Part shown: in pieces, positions 1 through 9,121 of the stretch
How positions within the stretch are numbered: position 1 is the first letter of the stretch
How the letters are laid out: every line of letters starts with the position of its first letter
Source of the DNA: an uncultured Acidimicrobiaceae bacterium
GTDB taxonomy: Bacteria; Actinomycetota; Acidimicrobiia; Acidimicrobiales; Aldehydirespiratoraceae
Direction of reading: 5' to 3'
DNA length: 40,663 nucleotides
Assembly: GCA_913041415.1 (NCBI GenBank)
Contig: CAJWHS010000014.1
Location: forward strand, 1 to 40,663
Translations under genes and position numbers: made by a program
The notes under the pieces: generated by a model
Databases searched by the model: none
Told to the model about the DNA's origin: nothing
Seen by the model: the letters and a program-made list of their open reading frames with translations, nothing else

Positions 1-620
1 ACGCGCATATTGTGTTCGATGACACATAATGTTATCCCTAATTCATCGTTAGCCTTTCTAAGTCGATCAATTAAACCATTAATTAACGTCGGGTTGATAC
101 CTGCTGTCGGTTCGTCTAAGACAAGAAGTCGAGCATCTCGGTACAGAGCCTTGAGGATTTCAGCCCGCTGCCGTTCCCCCACGGCGAGCTGCCAGATATA
201 GGCGTCCGGGTCGACCTGCAGGCCGAATTGTTCAGAAACCTCCCGAAGCCTCGCACGCACGGGCTTCATGTCCGCCAGGCCACGCCGACCGCCGAGGCCG
301 AGCGCGATGTTCTCGGCCACCGTGAGCGTCGGTACCAGCATGAAGTGCTGGTGGATCATGCCGATGCCCTGGCGGATCGCATCGGCAGGCGATGTGATGT
401 GCACCGTCGAACCGTTGAGGCATATCGATCCACTGTCGGGCTGATAAAGACCGTAGAGGATCTTCATGAGCGTGCTTTTGCCCGCTCCGTTCTCGCCCAG
501 CAGCGTGTGGACTCGACCCGGCAGCACCGAGAGATTGACCTGATCGTTCGCGATCACGCCGGGGAAACGCTTCGTTATTCCCGTCATCTCCAACATCGGC
601 ACTGCCGGGTCGAACGTCAT
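1..620 (-). CDS. ABC transporter ATP-binding protein, BMP/nucleoside-importer type (partial, runs off left edge; C-terminal ~39 aa look LivG-like)
   Basis: Own reverse-strand translation from ATG at 620: MTFDPAVPMLEMTGITKRFPGVIANDQVNLSVLPGRVHTLLGENGAGKSTLMKILYGLYQPDSG...LAVGERQRAEILKALYRDARLLVLDEPTAG; Walker A, signature and Walker B present; no stop before window edge. Confidence 0.9.
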   Translation of the reverse strand, partial: MTFDPAVPMLEMTGITKRFPGVIANDQVNLSVLPGRVHTLLGENGAGKSTLMKILYGLYQPDSGSICLNGSTVHITSPADAIRQGIGMIHQHFMLVPTLTVAENIALGLGGRRGLADMKPVRARLREVSEQFGLQVDPDAYIWQLAVGERQRAEILKALYRDARLLVLDEPTAGINPTLINGLIDRLRKANDELGITLCVIEHNMR

Positions 621-624
621 CGAA

Positions 625-1653
625 TCACTCCACTCCTGTGGAGATTGAGCCGTCGGCGATGCCTACCGCAATCGCCTCGGCATCGGCCTTCACGACTTCT
701 GCAAGGCCAAAGGCATCGTTGAATTCGATCTCGAGACCTCCGTTCGCAAGCGTGGCGATTAAAACGCTTCCTGATTCGCCGGCCTGTACGGCGGCAACGA
801 TCTCGTCGAGCAACACCTCCCAGTGGTAAACCTGCGAGGCCACGACGATCTCCTCGCCGAGAGCCGTCTGGTTTGACTGCGTGCCGAACCACGCCACGCC
901 GCTCTCTTGGGCCACACCGGTCGCACCGACCACCATCTGTGCCGTGCCGGTGAGCACATCGGCATCGTTTGCGATGTGTGCGGTTGCGGCTTCCGCCGCC
1001 AGCGCAACATCGCTGAACGACTCGATGTAGTTCACGTTGACCTCAATAGCGGGATCGACCGACGCGACGCCGTTGACGAAACCGTCGACGTAGAGTTTCG
1101 CATCACCGACCTCGATCGGGCCGACAACGCCGATCACACCCGACTCGTTGAGCGCAGCAGCGATCGTGCCATTGACGAACCCGCCTTCGTCGGCTCGGAC
1201 GGTATAGGCGAACACGTTCTCCAGTCCGAAGTTGTCGGCGGCGGTGCCCCATGCGAACGCAACGTTGGGGAACTCGGGAGCGATCTCCTGCAAGGGGCCG
1301 CCGTACTGCGACCCGTGGGCAACCACGAGATCGAAGCCATCCTCGGCATAGCCGCGGATCGCAGCTGCGGCGTCTTCGACAATAAAGGTGCCATCGGTGA
1401 TGTCGACGTCTACGTCGGCCGTCATATTGGCAACGCCGTCGACCATGCTTTGCGTAAAGGCGAGGTCGTTGCTCGCCGATGGCGCCACAATCGCTACTCG
1501 AAGCGGCGCAACATCGTCGGAAGCAGCATCGCCGTCGTCGGAAGCAGCATCGTCGGTTGACGCGCCGTCATCATCATCACCGCACGCTGTGGCGATGAGT
1601 CCAACGACGAGCAGGATGGCGAGGAGCCATCGGAATCGATTGTTTACTTGCAT
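625..1653 (-). CDS. BMP family lipoprotein, ABC transporter substrate-binding protein
   Basis: Signal peptide plus lipobox (LIATACG), BMP/Med-type fold motifs; sits between permeases and ATPase; SD AAGGAGG about 10 nt upstream. Confidence 0.88.
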   Translation of the reverse strand: MQVNNRFRWLLAILLVVGLIATACGDDDDGASTDDAASDDGDAASDDVAPLRVAIVAPSASNDLAFTQSMVDGVANMTADVDVDITDGTFIVEDAAAAIRGYAEDGFDLVVAHGSQYGGPLQEIAPEFPNVAFAWGTAADNFGLENVFAYTVRADEGGFVNGTIAAALNESGVIGVVGPIEVGDAKLYVDGFVNGVASVDPAIEVNVNYIESFSDVALAAEAATAHIANDADVLTGTAQMVVGATGVAQESGVAWFGTQSNQTALGEEIVVASQVYHWEVLLDEIVAAVQAGESGSVLIATLANGGLEIEFNDAFGLAEVVKADAEAIAVGIADGSISTGVE

Positions 1654-1677
1654 TGGGGGTTCCCTCCTTGGGTGTAA

Positions 1678-1695
1678 GTGCGGCTATCGCCGCAC
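1678..1695 (-). promoter_or_regulatory. Intercistronic perfect hairpin GTGCGGC-TATC-GCCGCAC between permease and BMP gene
   Basis: 7-bp perfect inverted repeat with 4-nt loop, located just upstream of the BMP gene SD. Confidence 0.6.
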
Positions 1696-1709
1696 AGTCG
1701 TAAAGCGCG

Positions 1710-2642
1710 CTATCCGCTGCGCTCATACGGGCGGGTCAGCGCAGATGGAGATCCAATCCGTCGGCTGACGAGAACGAGGACGAAGATGGTCAAAACAGCG
1801 GGCGCCATTGAAGCGAGGCTCGCCGTCCCACCTTCGATGATGCCGAGCGTCTTCCACTGCAGGACGACGGCGGACACGATGCCGAACAAGAGCGAGCCAG
1901 CCAACACCCCGAATGCGCGCCATGCTCCGAAGTAGACAAGTGCAATGGCAATAAATCCACGTCCACTCGTAAGGTTCTGCTGGAAAATGCCAACTTCGAG
2001 CGCCAGCGCACCGCCGGCAAGACCGGCCATGGCATTGCCGATCAAGATTGTCCCTGTGCGGACTCGGACTACGCTCACGCCCAGCGTGTCAGCCGCTTCA
2101 GGGGTTTCGCCGACCGCCCGAATATTTAGGCCGAAGGTAGTGCGGTTGACCACGAACCACGTGAATGGAACGAGCATGAAGGCGGCGTAAACGAGCGGGT
2201 TGTGCTGAAACAAAACCTCGCCGACGTGCGGGATGTCGGAGAGGACCGGTACATGCCAGTCGCGCAGGCCGGTGATCGACACCGGAGTGCCAACCTGCTT
2301 CTGAAAGAGCAGATCCGACAAGCCGAGTCCGAAGAGGAAGATGCCAATGCCGCTGATGCCCTGCTCGGCACGCATCACCACAGTCATCACGGCGTAGATG
2401 ATGCCCATCAATAAGCCAACGAACAGCGCCGCCAGCACTCCAGCGGTTGCGCTATCCGTCTCGAGCGCCGTCTTGTAGGCCGCATAAGCGCCCAGCAACA
2501 TGACGCCCTCGACGCCTAGGTTTAGAACACCGGAGCGCTGACCAACGGCTTCACCCAACGCGGCGAACAAGAACGGCGTAGCGAGCCGGATGCCCGAGGC
2601 CGCCGTCGTGACAAGCACCGAGACGGTGAAGAACTCACTCAT
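1710..2642 (-). CDS. ABC transporter permease (BMP/nucleoside type)
   Basis: 310 aa, multi-TM, GVLNLGVEGVMLLGAYAAY motif typical of this permease family; ATGA overlap with upstream permease. Confidence 0.88.
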   Translation of the reverse strand: MSEFFTVSVLVTTAASGIRLATPFLFAALGEAVGQRSGVLNLGVEGVMLLGAYAAYKTALETDSATAGVLAALFVGLLMGIIYAVMTVVMRAEQGISGIGIFLFGLGLSDLLFQKQVGTPVSITGLRDWHVPVLSDIPHVGEVLFQHNPLVYAAFMLVPFTWFVVNRTTFGLNIRAVGETPEAADTLGVSVVRVRTGTILIGNAMAGLAGGALALEVGIFQQNLTSGRGFIAIALVYFGAWRAFGVLAGSLLFGIVSAVVLQWKTLGIIEGGTASLASMAPAVLTIFVLVLVSRRIGSPSALTRPYERSG

Positions 2643-3838
2643 GAAGCCACCCCGCGTCCGTCGAGTTGGCGCTCAACCAGTCGAACGAGACGTTGACGCC
2701 ACCGCAGTGAGCCGACGACAAAGACGACGACAACGCCATTGATGGCGAGGATCAGGGCCGCAGGAACCTGCAGTTCACGCTGCATCTCGATACCACCCGT
2801 CAACATGCCGCCAAACAGAAAAGAGGCAGGCACGGTGGCGAGCGGATGGAGCCCGCCAAATAGTGCCGCAACAATGCCGTTGAAGCCTGCATTCTGGGTG
2901 AACGCCGCTGCGCCCCCCTCGCCGATCAACCGATGGGACTGGCTTCCGAAGACCAGCACGGAACCGGCCACACCGGCACACGCACCGGACAGCGCCAGCG
3001 CATGCACAACACTCTTTTCGACAGGAAGGCCCGCATACCGCGCCGCTTCTGGGTTGTGGCCAACGGCACGCAGGCGCATGCCAGCTGAACTTCGGAAGAG
3101 CAAGTAATGGCCGAGCACCGCAACGGCGATTGCTACCAGCACACCGATATGCATACGAGTTCCGCCCGGAAGTAAGGGGAGGTCGGCATTTTCGCTCAGT
3201 CGCTTCGTCTGTTGAATCCGAATCGCTCCTTCCTCAATCAACAGGTCTTGAAGCAGAAAGCTCATAATCTGCGCCGCGATAATGTTCATCATGATCGTGC
3301 TCAGGATCTCGTTGACCCCGGCGTAAGCCTTCAGTGCGCCGGGGATCGCCCCCCAGATCCCACCCCCGACCGCCCCGGCGATAATCACGGCGGGAATCAG
3401 CAGAATGGGCGGGAGACCTGGCAACCCCAGCGCCACCAACGAGGAAACGACCGCCCCAGCGATGATCTGCCCTTCGCCGCCGATGTTGATGACACCCGCC
3501 CGAAAGGCAATGCAAATCCCAACGCCGACCAGCAACAGCGGCATCGACTTGACCGCTGTGTCAGCGAGGTTGTCGGCTCCCGAGAAGGCGCCACTCACCA
3601 TCGCTCGGTAGCCGTCGATCGGATCGGCGTCGAGCGTAAGCAGCATGATCGCGCCAACGATTAGTGCGGCGAGCACGGCCACTATCGGGACGAGCCAGCC
3701 CACGATCGAAGTCACACGAGAGCGGCTATCGCTAACGTTCCGTCTCCTCGGCACGTGCTCGTGAGCTGAGGTAGACCCTGGATCCCCACCGGGCATGCCA
3801 GCGAGACCAGCACACCACGCAAGGCTGAACAACAACAC
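2639..3838 (-). CDS. ABC transporter permease (BMP/nucleoside type); start codon uncertain
   Basis: FRAGVINIGGEGQIIAGA motif, multi-TM; N-terminal ~40 aa of the ORF look like non-coding extension. Confidence 0.87.
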   Translation of the reverse strand: MLLFSLAWCAGLAGMPGGDPGSTSAHEHVPRRRNVSDSRSRVTSIVGWLVPIVAVLAALIVGAIMLLTLDADPIDGYRAMVSGAFSGADNLADTAVKSMPLLLVGVGICIAFRAGVINIGGEGQIIAGAVVSSLVALGLPGLPPILLIPAVIIAGAVGGGIWGAIPGALKAYAGVNEILSTIMMNIIAAQIMSFLLQDLLIEEGAIRIQQTKRLSENADLPLLPGGTRMHIGVLVAIAVAVLGHYLLFRSSAGMRLRAVGHNPEAARYAGLPVEKSVVHALALSGACAGVAGSVLVFGSQSHRLIGEGGAAAFTQNAGFNGIVAALFGGLHPLATVPASFLFGGMLTGGIEMQRELQVPAALILAINGVVVVFVVGSLRWRQRLVRLVERQLDGRGVAS

Positions 3839-3845
3839 GCTGGAG

Positions 3846-3861
3846 TATTAATCTTGCTGAA
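3846..3861. promoter_or_regulatory. Candidate regulatory motif TATTAATCTTGCTGAA upstream of the BMP-type transporter operon
   Basis: 15/16 identical to 14644-14659. Confidence 0.4.
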
Positions 3862-3874
3862 ACACCTGGCTCGC

Positions 3875-4402
3875 CTAGCTGACGTTTTCGCCGTACATCT
3901 CTCCTAGCGGATCGGTGAGCAGTTCGAGACGTTCGCCGTCGGGTCCGCTGAAGTAGATCGACGACTCGTGTTCGAACACGATCTCGACGCCGGCGTCGTG
4001 CAACTTCTGCTTGAGGTACGCCTGCTTCTCGGGCGTGACCGAGATCGCAAGGTGATGCATCGATCCGAGCACCTCGGCGTACGGGCCGAGGTCGAGCCCG
4101 GGAAAGTCGAAGAAGGCGAGGAGGTTGCCGTTGCCAATGTCGAAGAAGAAGTGGGTGCTGCCCGTGTAGTCACGGTTCTCGAAGAGCTCCGTCAACGGGA
4201 ACTCGAGCAGGTCCTGGTAGAACGCGATCGTCTGCTCGACGTCGGAGGAGAGCAGGGCGAGATGGTGGACGCCACGTGCGGAACTCGGCGGGCGGTGCTC
4301 GCGGAGGTGTCGGGAGCGGAGGCGGTCCCATTCGTCGGAGCGATCGACGCCGTCGCCGTGGTCCGTGATGGTGGAGAAACGAGGGGTGCTGGTGTCGGCC
4401 AT
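3875..4402 (-). CDS. VOC (glyoxalase/bleomycin resistance) family protein
   Basis: GVHHLALLSSDVEQTIAFYQDLLEFPLTELFENRDYTGSTHFFFDIGNGNLLAFFDFPG... VOC metal-site pattern. Confidence 0.85.
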   Translation of the reverse strand: MADTSTPRFSTITDHGDGVDRSDEWDRLRSRHLREHRPPSSARGVHHLALLSSDVEQTIAFYQDLLEFPLTELFENRDYTGSTHFFFDIGNGNLLAFFDFPGLDLGPYAEVLGSMHHLAISVTPEKQAYLKQKLHDAGVEIVFEHESSIYFSGPDGERLELLTDPLGEMYGENVS

Positions 4403-4444
4403 GTGGCCATTATTTCAGATTTGAACTACCCGGCCAATGCCTCG

Positions 4445-5278
4445 TCAGCGAATCCTCGCCATGCGTCGATACTGCGCCTGCAGGCTGCGCTCGAACCCGT
4501 TGTCGGTTCGGGCGATGATGCCTGTGACCATGCCGAACACGAAACCGGCGACGTGCGCGATCCAGGCGACCCCGGCGTCGTTTCCGATGAAGAACTGGCT
4601 GATCAGCCAGAACGCCAGCAGCACGAGGGCAGGAATTCGAGGCCATACCGGGATGAAGGCGAGAAAGATCACCGTGCGGACCCGGGCCCACGGGAACCAC
4701 ACGAGGTAGGCCCCCATGACACCGGCCACCGCCCCCGATGCTCCGACGAGCGGCACCGTCGAGTCGACCTGGGCGAGCACGTGGGCAGCGGTCGCGACCA
4801 CACCAGAGATGAGGTAGAGGAGCAGGAACGAAAAACGCCCCATCTGGTCTTCGACGTTGTTGCCGAAGATCCAGAGGAAAAGCATGTTGCCGAAGAGGTG
4901 AAGCCAGCCGGCGTGCAGGAACATCGACACGAGCACCGACAGCCAGATGTTTTTGTCAGCGAACGGGCTGATGCCATCGCCGCCGAGTCGATCGATGCAC
5001 GCCTCCGTATCCCCGCCCTGGATCGTGGCGGTGATCTCAGCAGCGGTCAGCGGGCGACCCTCGCTGAGCTCGCACGGGATCGCAGCTCGCTCGTAGGTGA
5101 AGCGGATGTCCTCGATTGTCTCCTGCTCCGATGGCAGATCGAAGCTCTTGGTTGCCGACGGCTGCACCCACACGAAGACGAAAACACAGATGAGGATCAT
5201 CAACCCGGTCACGTACGGAGTGCGAAGCGTCGGGTTCTCGTCCTTGACCGGAATCACACGACCGCCTCCCAGGTCCAT
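4445..5278 (-). CDS. Rhomboid family intramembrane serine protease
   Basis: HAGWLHLFGNMLFLWIFG, GASGAVAGVMGAY (catalytic Ser) and HVAGFVFG (catalytic His). Confidence 0.92.
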   Translation of the reverse strand: MDLGGGRVIPVKDENPTLRTPYVTGLMILICVFVFVWVQPSATKSFDLPSEQETIEDIRFTYERAAIPCELSEGRPLTAAEITATIQGGDTEACIDRLGGDGISPFADKNIWLSVLVSMFLHAGWLHLFGNMLFLWIFGNNVEDQMGRFSFLLLYLISGVVATAAHVLAQVDSTVPLVGASGAVAGVMGAYLVWFPWARVRTVIFLAFIPVWPRIPALVLLAFWLISQFFIGNDAGVAWIAHVAGFVFGMVTGIIARTDNGFERSLQAQYRRMARIR

Positions 5279-6321
5279 CGGCGGGCGGCGTCAGCGCCAA
5301 AGATCCGGACCTCGGCGCCGTCGGCGGTGAACATCGCCTCTGGCGGGTCGATCTCCGTGTCGGCTCGACGGGTGAGCCGGACCTTGGCGGGCGAACGCTC
5401 GACACCGTAGTGGTCGGCGCCGTGGTGGGACACGAAGCCCTCCAGTCGATCGAGGCAGCCCCTCTCGAAGAACAGCTCGGCGACGACCTCGAGTGCGTAG
5501 GGCGCATTGAAGATGCCGGCCGCGACCTTTTCCGCCTCCTTCTTGCTCAGAGGGTGGGGAGCCGAGTCGGTGCCGAAGAAGAACGACGGGTTGCCTGATG
5601 TCGCCGCCTCGGCGATCGCCATGCGCTCCTCACGGGAATTGATCACCGGCTTGCAGTACAGGTGCGGTCGCATGCCGTTGGCGAGCAGATCGGAACGGTC
5701 GCAGGTGAGGTGATGCGGCGTGATCGACCCACCGACCTGGGGGTGGTCTTTCACGATGTTGAGTCCGGCCCTGGTCGAGATGTGCTCAACGGTGACCCGC
5801 AGCTCTGGAATCTGTTCGACGACTGGCAGCAGTTGCTTTTCGATGAAGTCGGCCTCCCGATCGAAGATGTCGAGGCTGGGGTCGGTCGACTCGGCGTGCA
5901 CAAGCAGCGGGATCCCCGCCCCCGCCATCGCTTCGAGCACGGGGCTGAACGCAAGGAGATCGTTGCCGCCGGCAGCGCTGTTGGTGGTGGCCCCGGCCGG
6001 GTAGTACTTCGCGCCGAAGACGACGCCGTCGGCGGCCCCGGCGAGCAGGTCGTCGACGACGATCTGCTCATTGAGATACAGCACCATCATCGGCGTGAAG
6101 TCGTGACGAGCGTCGGGGCCAGCGGCCGCCAGGACGCGCTCGCGGTAGGCGGCGGCCGCTCCCGTCGAGGTCACGGGCGGGGTGATGTTGGGCATCACGA
6201 CGGCGTGACGGAACACGTTGGCCGTGTAGGGGGTCACGGCGCTGAGCATCTCGTCGTCGCGAAGGTGGACGTGCCAGTCGTCCGGTGCGGCGATCTCGAG
6301 CGTGATGGTTTCGTCGGTCAT
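5254..6321 (-). CDS. pyrC: Dihydroorotase, class II (homodimeric type)
   Basis: DDWHVHLRD N-terminus; AKYYPAGATTNSAAG carbamylated-Lys motif; ITPHHL; FFFGTDSAPH. Confidence 0.92.
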   Translation of the reverse strand: MTDETITLEIAAPDDWHVHLRDDEMLSAVTPYTANVFRHAVVMPNITPPVTSTGAAAAYRERVLAAAGPDARHDFTPMMVLYLNEQIVVDDLLAGAADGVVFGAKYYPAGATTNSAAGGNDLLAFSPVLEAMAGAGIPLLVHAESTDPSLDIFDREADFIEKQLLPVVEQIPELRVTVEHISTRAGLNIVKDHPQVGGSITPHHLTCDRSDLLANGMRPHLYCKPVINSREERMAIAEAATSGNPSFFFGTDSAPHPLSKKEAEKVAAGIFNAPYALEVVAELFFERGCLDRLEGFVSHHGADHYGVERSPAKVRLTRRADTEIDPPEAMFTADGAEVRIFGADAARRWTWEAVV

Positions 6322-6986
6322 GCGCCGAACTGCTCCCGGTAGGCGTGGATGCGTTCGAGCACGCCGTCGTCGAGCACGACTGCGCCGTCGACCTCTCGGT
6401 TGTGGAGGTGATTGACGATGTCGTCGAGGGTGACGATGGCTCGCGTCGTCATCGAAAAGTCCTTCGCGACCTGGGCGAGTGCCGACAGGTCGCCAGTACC
6501 GCGTTCCTGTCGATCGGCGGAAACGATGAGGCCGACGATGTCGACGTCGGCGTGGGCCCGCAGGATCGGCGCCGTCTCGCGGATAGACGTTCCTGCGGTG
6601 GTGACATCCTCGACGATGAGTACCCGATCCCCGTCGGACGGCAGCGCCCCGACAAGAACGCCGCCCTCGCCGTGGTCTTTGGCCTCCTTGCGATTGAACA
6701 GGTAGCCGATGTTGCGTCCACGAGCGGCCAGACCGATCGAGGCAGTGGCCACGAGCGGGATGCCCTTGTAGGCGGGTCCGAAGAGGATGTCGACATCGTC
6801 AGGCCACGACTCATCGATCGCCGTGGCGTAGAACTCACCGAGCTGCGCGAGTTGTTCGCCGGTGCGATAGCGGCCCGTATTGATGAAGAACGGGGTCTGG
6901 CGGCCGGACTTCGTGGTGAAGTCACCGAACGTCAACACATCGGACCGAACCATGAACTCGATGAAGTTGCGCTTGTACTGCTGCAC
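6318..6986 (-). CDS. pyrE: Orotate phosphoribosyltransferase
   Basis: SGRQTPFFINTGRYR, FGPAYKGIPL, VLIVEDVTTAGTS PRPP motif; likely GTG start at 6986; 4-nt overlap with pyrC. Confidence 0.9.
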   Translation of the reverse strand: MQQYKRNFIEFMVRSDVLTFGDFTTKSGRQTPFFINTGRYRTGEQLAQLGEFYATAIDESWPDDVDILFGPAYKGIPLVATASIGLAARGRNIGYLFNRKEAKDHGEGGVLVGALPSDGDRVLIVEDVTTAGTSIRETAPILRAHADVDIVGLIVSADRQERGTGDLSALAQVAKDFSMTTRAIVTLDDIVNHLHNREVDGAVVLDDGVLERIHAYREQFGA

Positions 6987-7098
6987 GGTTCGCAACCTAG
7001 CCGCAGTCGGCGCTGACCCTCGGCGTGCGGACACTGGTGGAGAGCGATCCAGGCTTTCGTGCCGGGCGATTTGCCAAAACCGCGTAGGGTCCGCTCGG

Positions 7099-7875
7099 AT
7101 GCGGATCGCCACATGGAACATCAACTCGATCCGTACCCGGATCGATCAGGTCGTTGCGTGGTCGACCAATCGGGCGGCCGACGTGGTGCTCCTGCAGGAA
7201 ACCAAGTGCGGTGACGACGACTTTCCGTTCGATGCCTTCACCGCAGCGGGTTACGACGTCGTCCACTACGGCGTTGACCACCGGAACGGCGTTGCGATCG
7301 CCAGTCGGGTCGGCATCCACGATGTGCAACGGGGTTTCAGTGGCTCGGTCTCGGCCCCGTTCAATGAGCCCCGTCTCGTCGCAGCGACCTGCGGAGGCAT
7401 CCGGTGCTGGTCGGTCTATGTTCCCAACGGACGAGCACTCGACGACCCGCACTACCTCTACAAACTCGTCTGGCTCGAACGCCTCCGCGGCGAACTTCAG
7501 CAGCACCGCGCCGGAGAGGGTCGCTCGATCGTGGCGGGCGACGTCAACGTCGCCCCGGCTGATCGTGATGTCTATGACCCGACGCGTTGGCGACGGCGCA
7601 CCCACGCCAGCCCACCCGAACGCGACGCCGTCCGACGCCTGCTCGAACTCGGGCTCATCGATCTCGCCCGTGATCGCCACCCCGACACACCCGAGTTCAC
7701 GTGGTGGAACTATCGGCCCGGTCAGTTCGACAAGGACCACGGACTTCGCATCGACCTCGCCCTCTGCTCGTCGTTCGTTGCCGACGCCGCCACCGGCGTG
7801 TGGGTCGACCGGACGGAACGCGCCCATCAGCGGCCATCGGACCACGCACCGCTTGTCGTCGACCTTGCACTCTGA
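7099..7875 (+). CDS. xthA: Exodeoxyribonuclease III
   Basis: MRIATWNINSIRTR, LLQETKCGDDDFP, GDVNVAPADRDVYDP, DHAPLVVDL; the ORF track start (6880) is upstream of the likely ATG. Confidence 0.9.
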   Translation: MRIATWNINSIRTRIDQVVAWSTNRAADVVLLQETKCGDDDFPFDAFTAAGYDVVHYGVDHRNGVAIASRVGIHDVQRGFSGSVSAPFNEPRLVAATCGGIRCWSVYVPNGRALDDPHYLYKLVWLERLRGELQQHRAGEGRSIVAGDVNVAPADRDVYDPTRWRRRTHASPPERDAVRRLLELGLIDLARDRHPDTPEFTWWNYRPGQFDKDHGLRIDLALCSSFVADAATGVWVDRTERAHQRPSDHAPLVVDLAL

Positions 7876-7959
7876 GCCGGAGCACGACCCAGGGCGAGGC
7901 CATCGGTGGTGATGGCAATCGGTTTCGATCCGCTCGGGCGTGCCTCCTAGGCTGCTGAC

Positions 7960-9072
7960 ATGCGACGCCTTTTTGTGATTCTATTTCTCACCGTGCTCAC
8001 GTCGGCCTGTGGCGGTGGCGACGACCCCGCCACCTCCGAGGGGCCGGGCGTCGGCGCCGCAGACACCGGAACAGGAGACGACACGGCGACAACCGCACCG
8101 CCAGAGACGACCACGGCTCCGTCGACCACGACCACGACGACAACAGAGGCACCGACCGCCGTCTCGCAGGTACCCGCGCCGGCGGCGACGACCGTCACCG
8201 ATCTGCTCTCCCTCGACCGGCCGGTCGTCGCAGCGCACGGCGGTGGTGACCGCGCCTACCCGCACTCGACGATGTACGCCTTCGTCGAGGCCGCTCTCGT
8301 GGGCGCCGACGTACTCGAAATGGATCTCCAGATGACCGCCGACGGCGTCCTCGTCGTCCACCACGACGCAACGGTCGACGGGCGCACCGAGACGACCGGA
8401 CGAGTGCGCGACCTCACCGTCCTTGAACTCCAGGAACTCGACAAGGCCTATTGGTTCCACGACCGCGGCGAGGAGCGGGATCTCCCCGACGACCAGTACC
8501 CATTCCGGGGCATGCGAACGGGCGATGTTGAACCGCCAGCCGGCTACACCGCCGACGACTTCAAGATCGAGACCTTCCAAACCCTCGCCGAGACGTTCCC
8601 CGACCACGTGCTCGACCTTGAGATCAAGGTCCCGCTCAACGATGCCGGCGAAAATGACGTCGCCTACGCGATCGAGGCCGCCCGGGTACTCGCCGCTGCG
8701 ATCGAGGAACTCGACCGGACCGACTCGGTGATCGTCACCTCGTTCTCGAGTGACGTGATGATCGCCTTCCGGGAATTCGCCCCCGATGTCGCAACCAGCC
8801 CAGGCGAGGACGAGATGGTGGCCTGGTACCTCGGAACCGGCGGAATCGCCGAGCAGGACGTGCTTGCGCAGCTCCCGCCCGAGCGTATCGGTATCGACGT
8901 CCTCGATCCCGAACTCATCGCCCGCATCCATGCCGAAGGCATCGGCGTGTGGATCTGGCCGAACTCCGATGACCAAGAGAACGAGGCGTTCTATCGTTCG
9001 CTGTTCGAACTCGGGATCGATGGCGTCATCGCCGGTGTTCCAGCGGAGGGCGTCGCAGCTGCGCTCGGCTGA
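7960..9072 (+). CDS. Glycerophosphodiester phosphodiesterase family lipoprotein
   Basis: Lipobox LTSACGGG, Thr-rich linker, AHGGGDRAYPHSTMYAFVEA...EMDLQMTADGVLVVHHD. Confidence 0.88.
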   Translation: MRRLFVILFLTVLTSACGGGDDPATSEGPGVGAADTGTGDDTATTAPPETTTAPSTTTTTTTEAPTAVSQVPAPAATTVTDLLSLDRPVVAAHGGGDRAYPHSTMYAFVEAALVGADVLEMDLQMTADGVLVVHHDATVDGRTETTGRVRDLTVLELQELDKAYWFHDRGEERDLPDDQYPFRGMRTGDVEPPAGYTADDFKIETFQTLAETFPDHVLDLEIKVPLNDAGENDVAYAIEAARVLAAAIEELDRTDSVIVTSFSSDVMIAFREFAPDVATSPGEDEMVAWYLGTGGIAEQDVLAQLPPERIGIDVLDPELIARIHAEGIGVWIWPNSDDQENEAFYRSLFELGIDGVIAGVPAEGVAAALG

Positions 9073-9121
9073 CCGAGTTGTACCGGAATCTCCGCGCTGC
9101 CGGCTGAAGGTCGGTGGCGCG

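Noticed and set aside
3968-5410. 480-aa plus-strand ORF spanning VOC and rhomboid genes
   Set aside because: Antisense to two well-supported genes; composition typical of spurious ORFs in GC-rich DNA.
8100-8165. ACC/ACG/ACA-rich tract resembling a microsatellite
   Set aside because: It encodes the Thr/Pro/Ala-rich linker after the lipobox of the GDPD lipoprotein; ordinary for secreted actinobacterial proteins.
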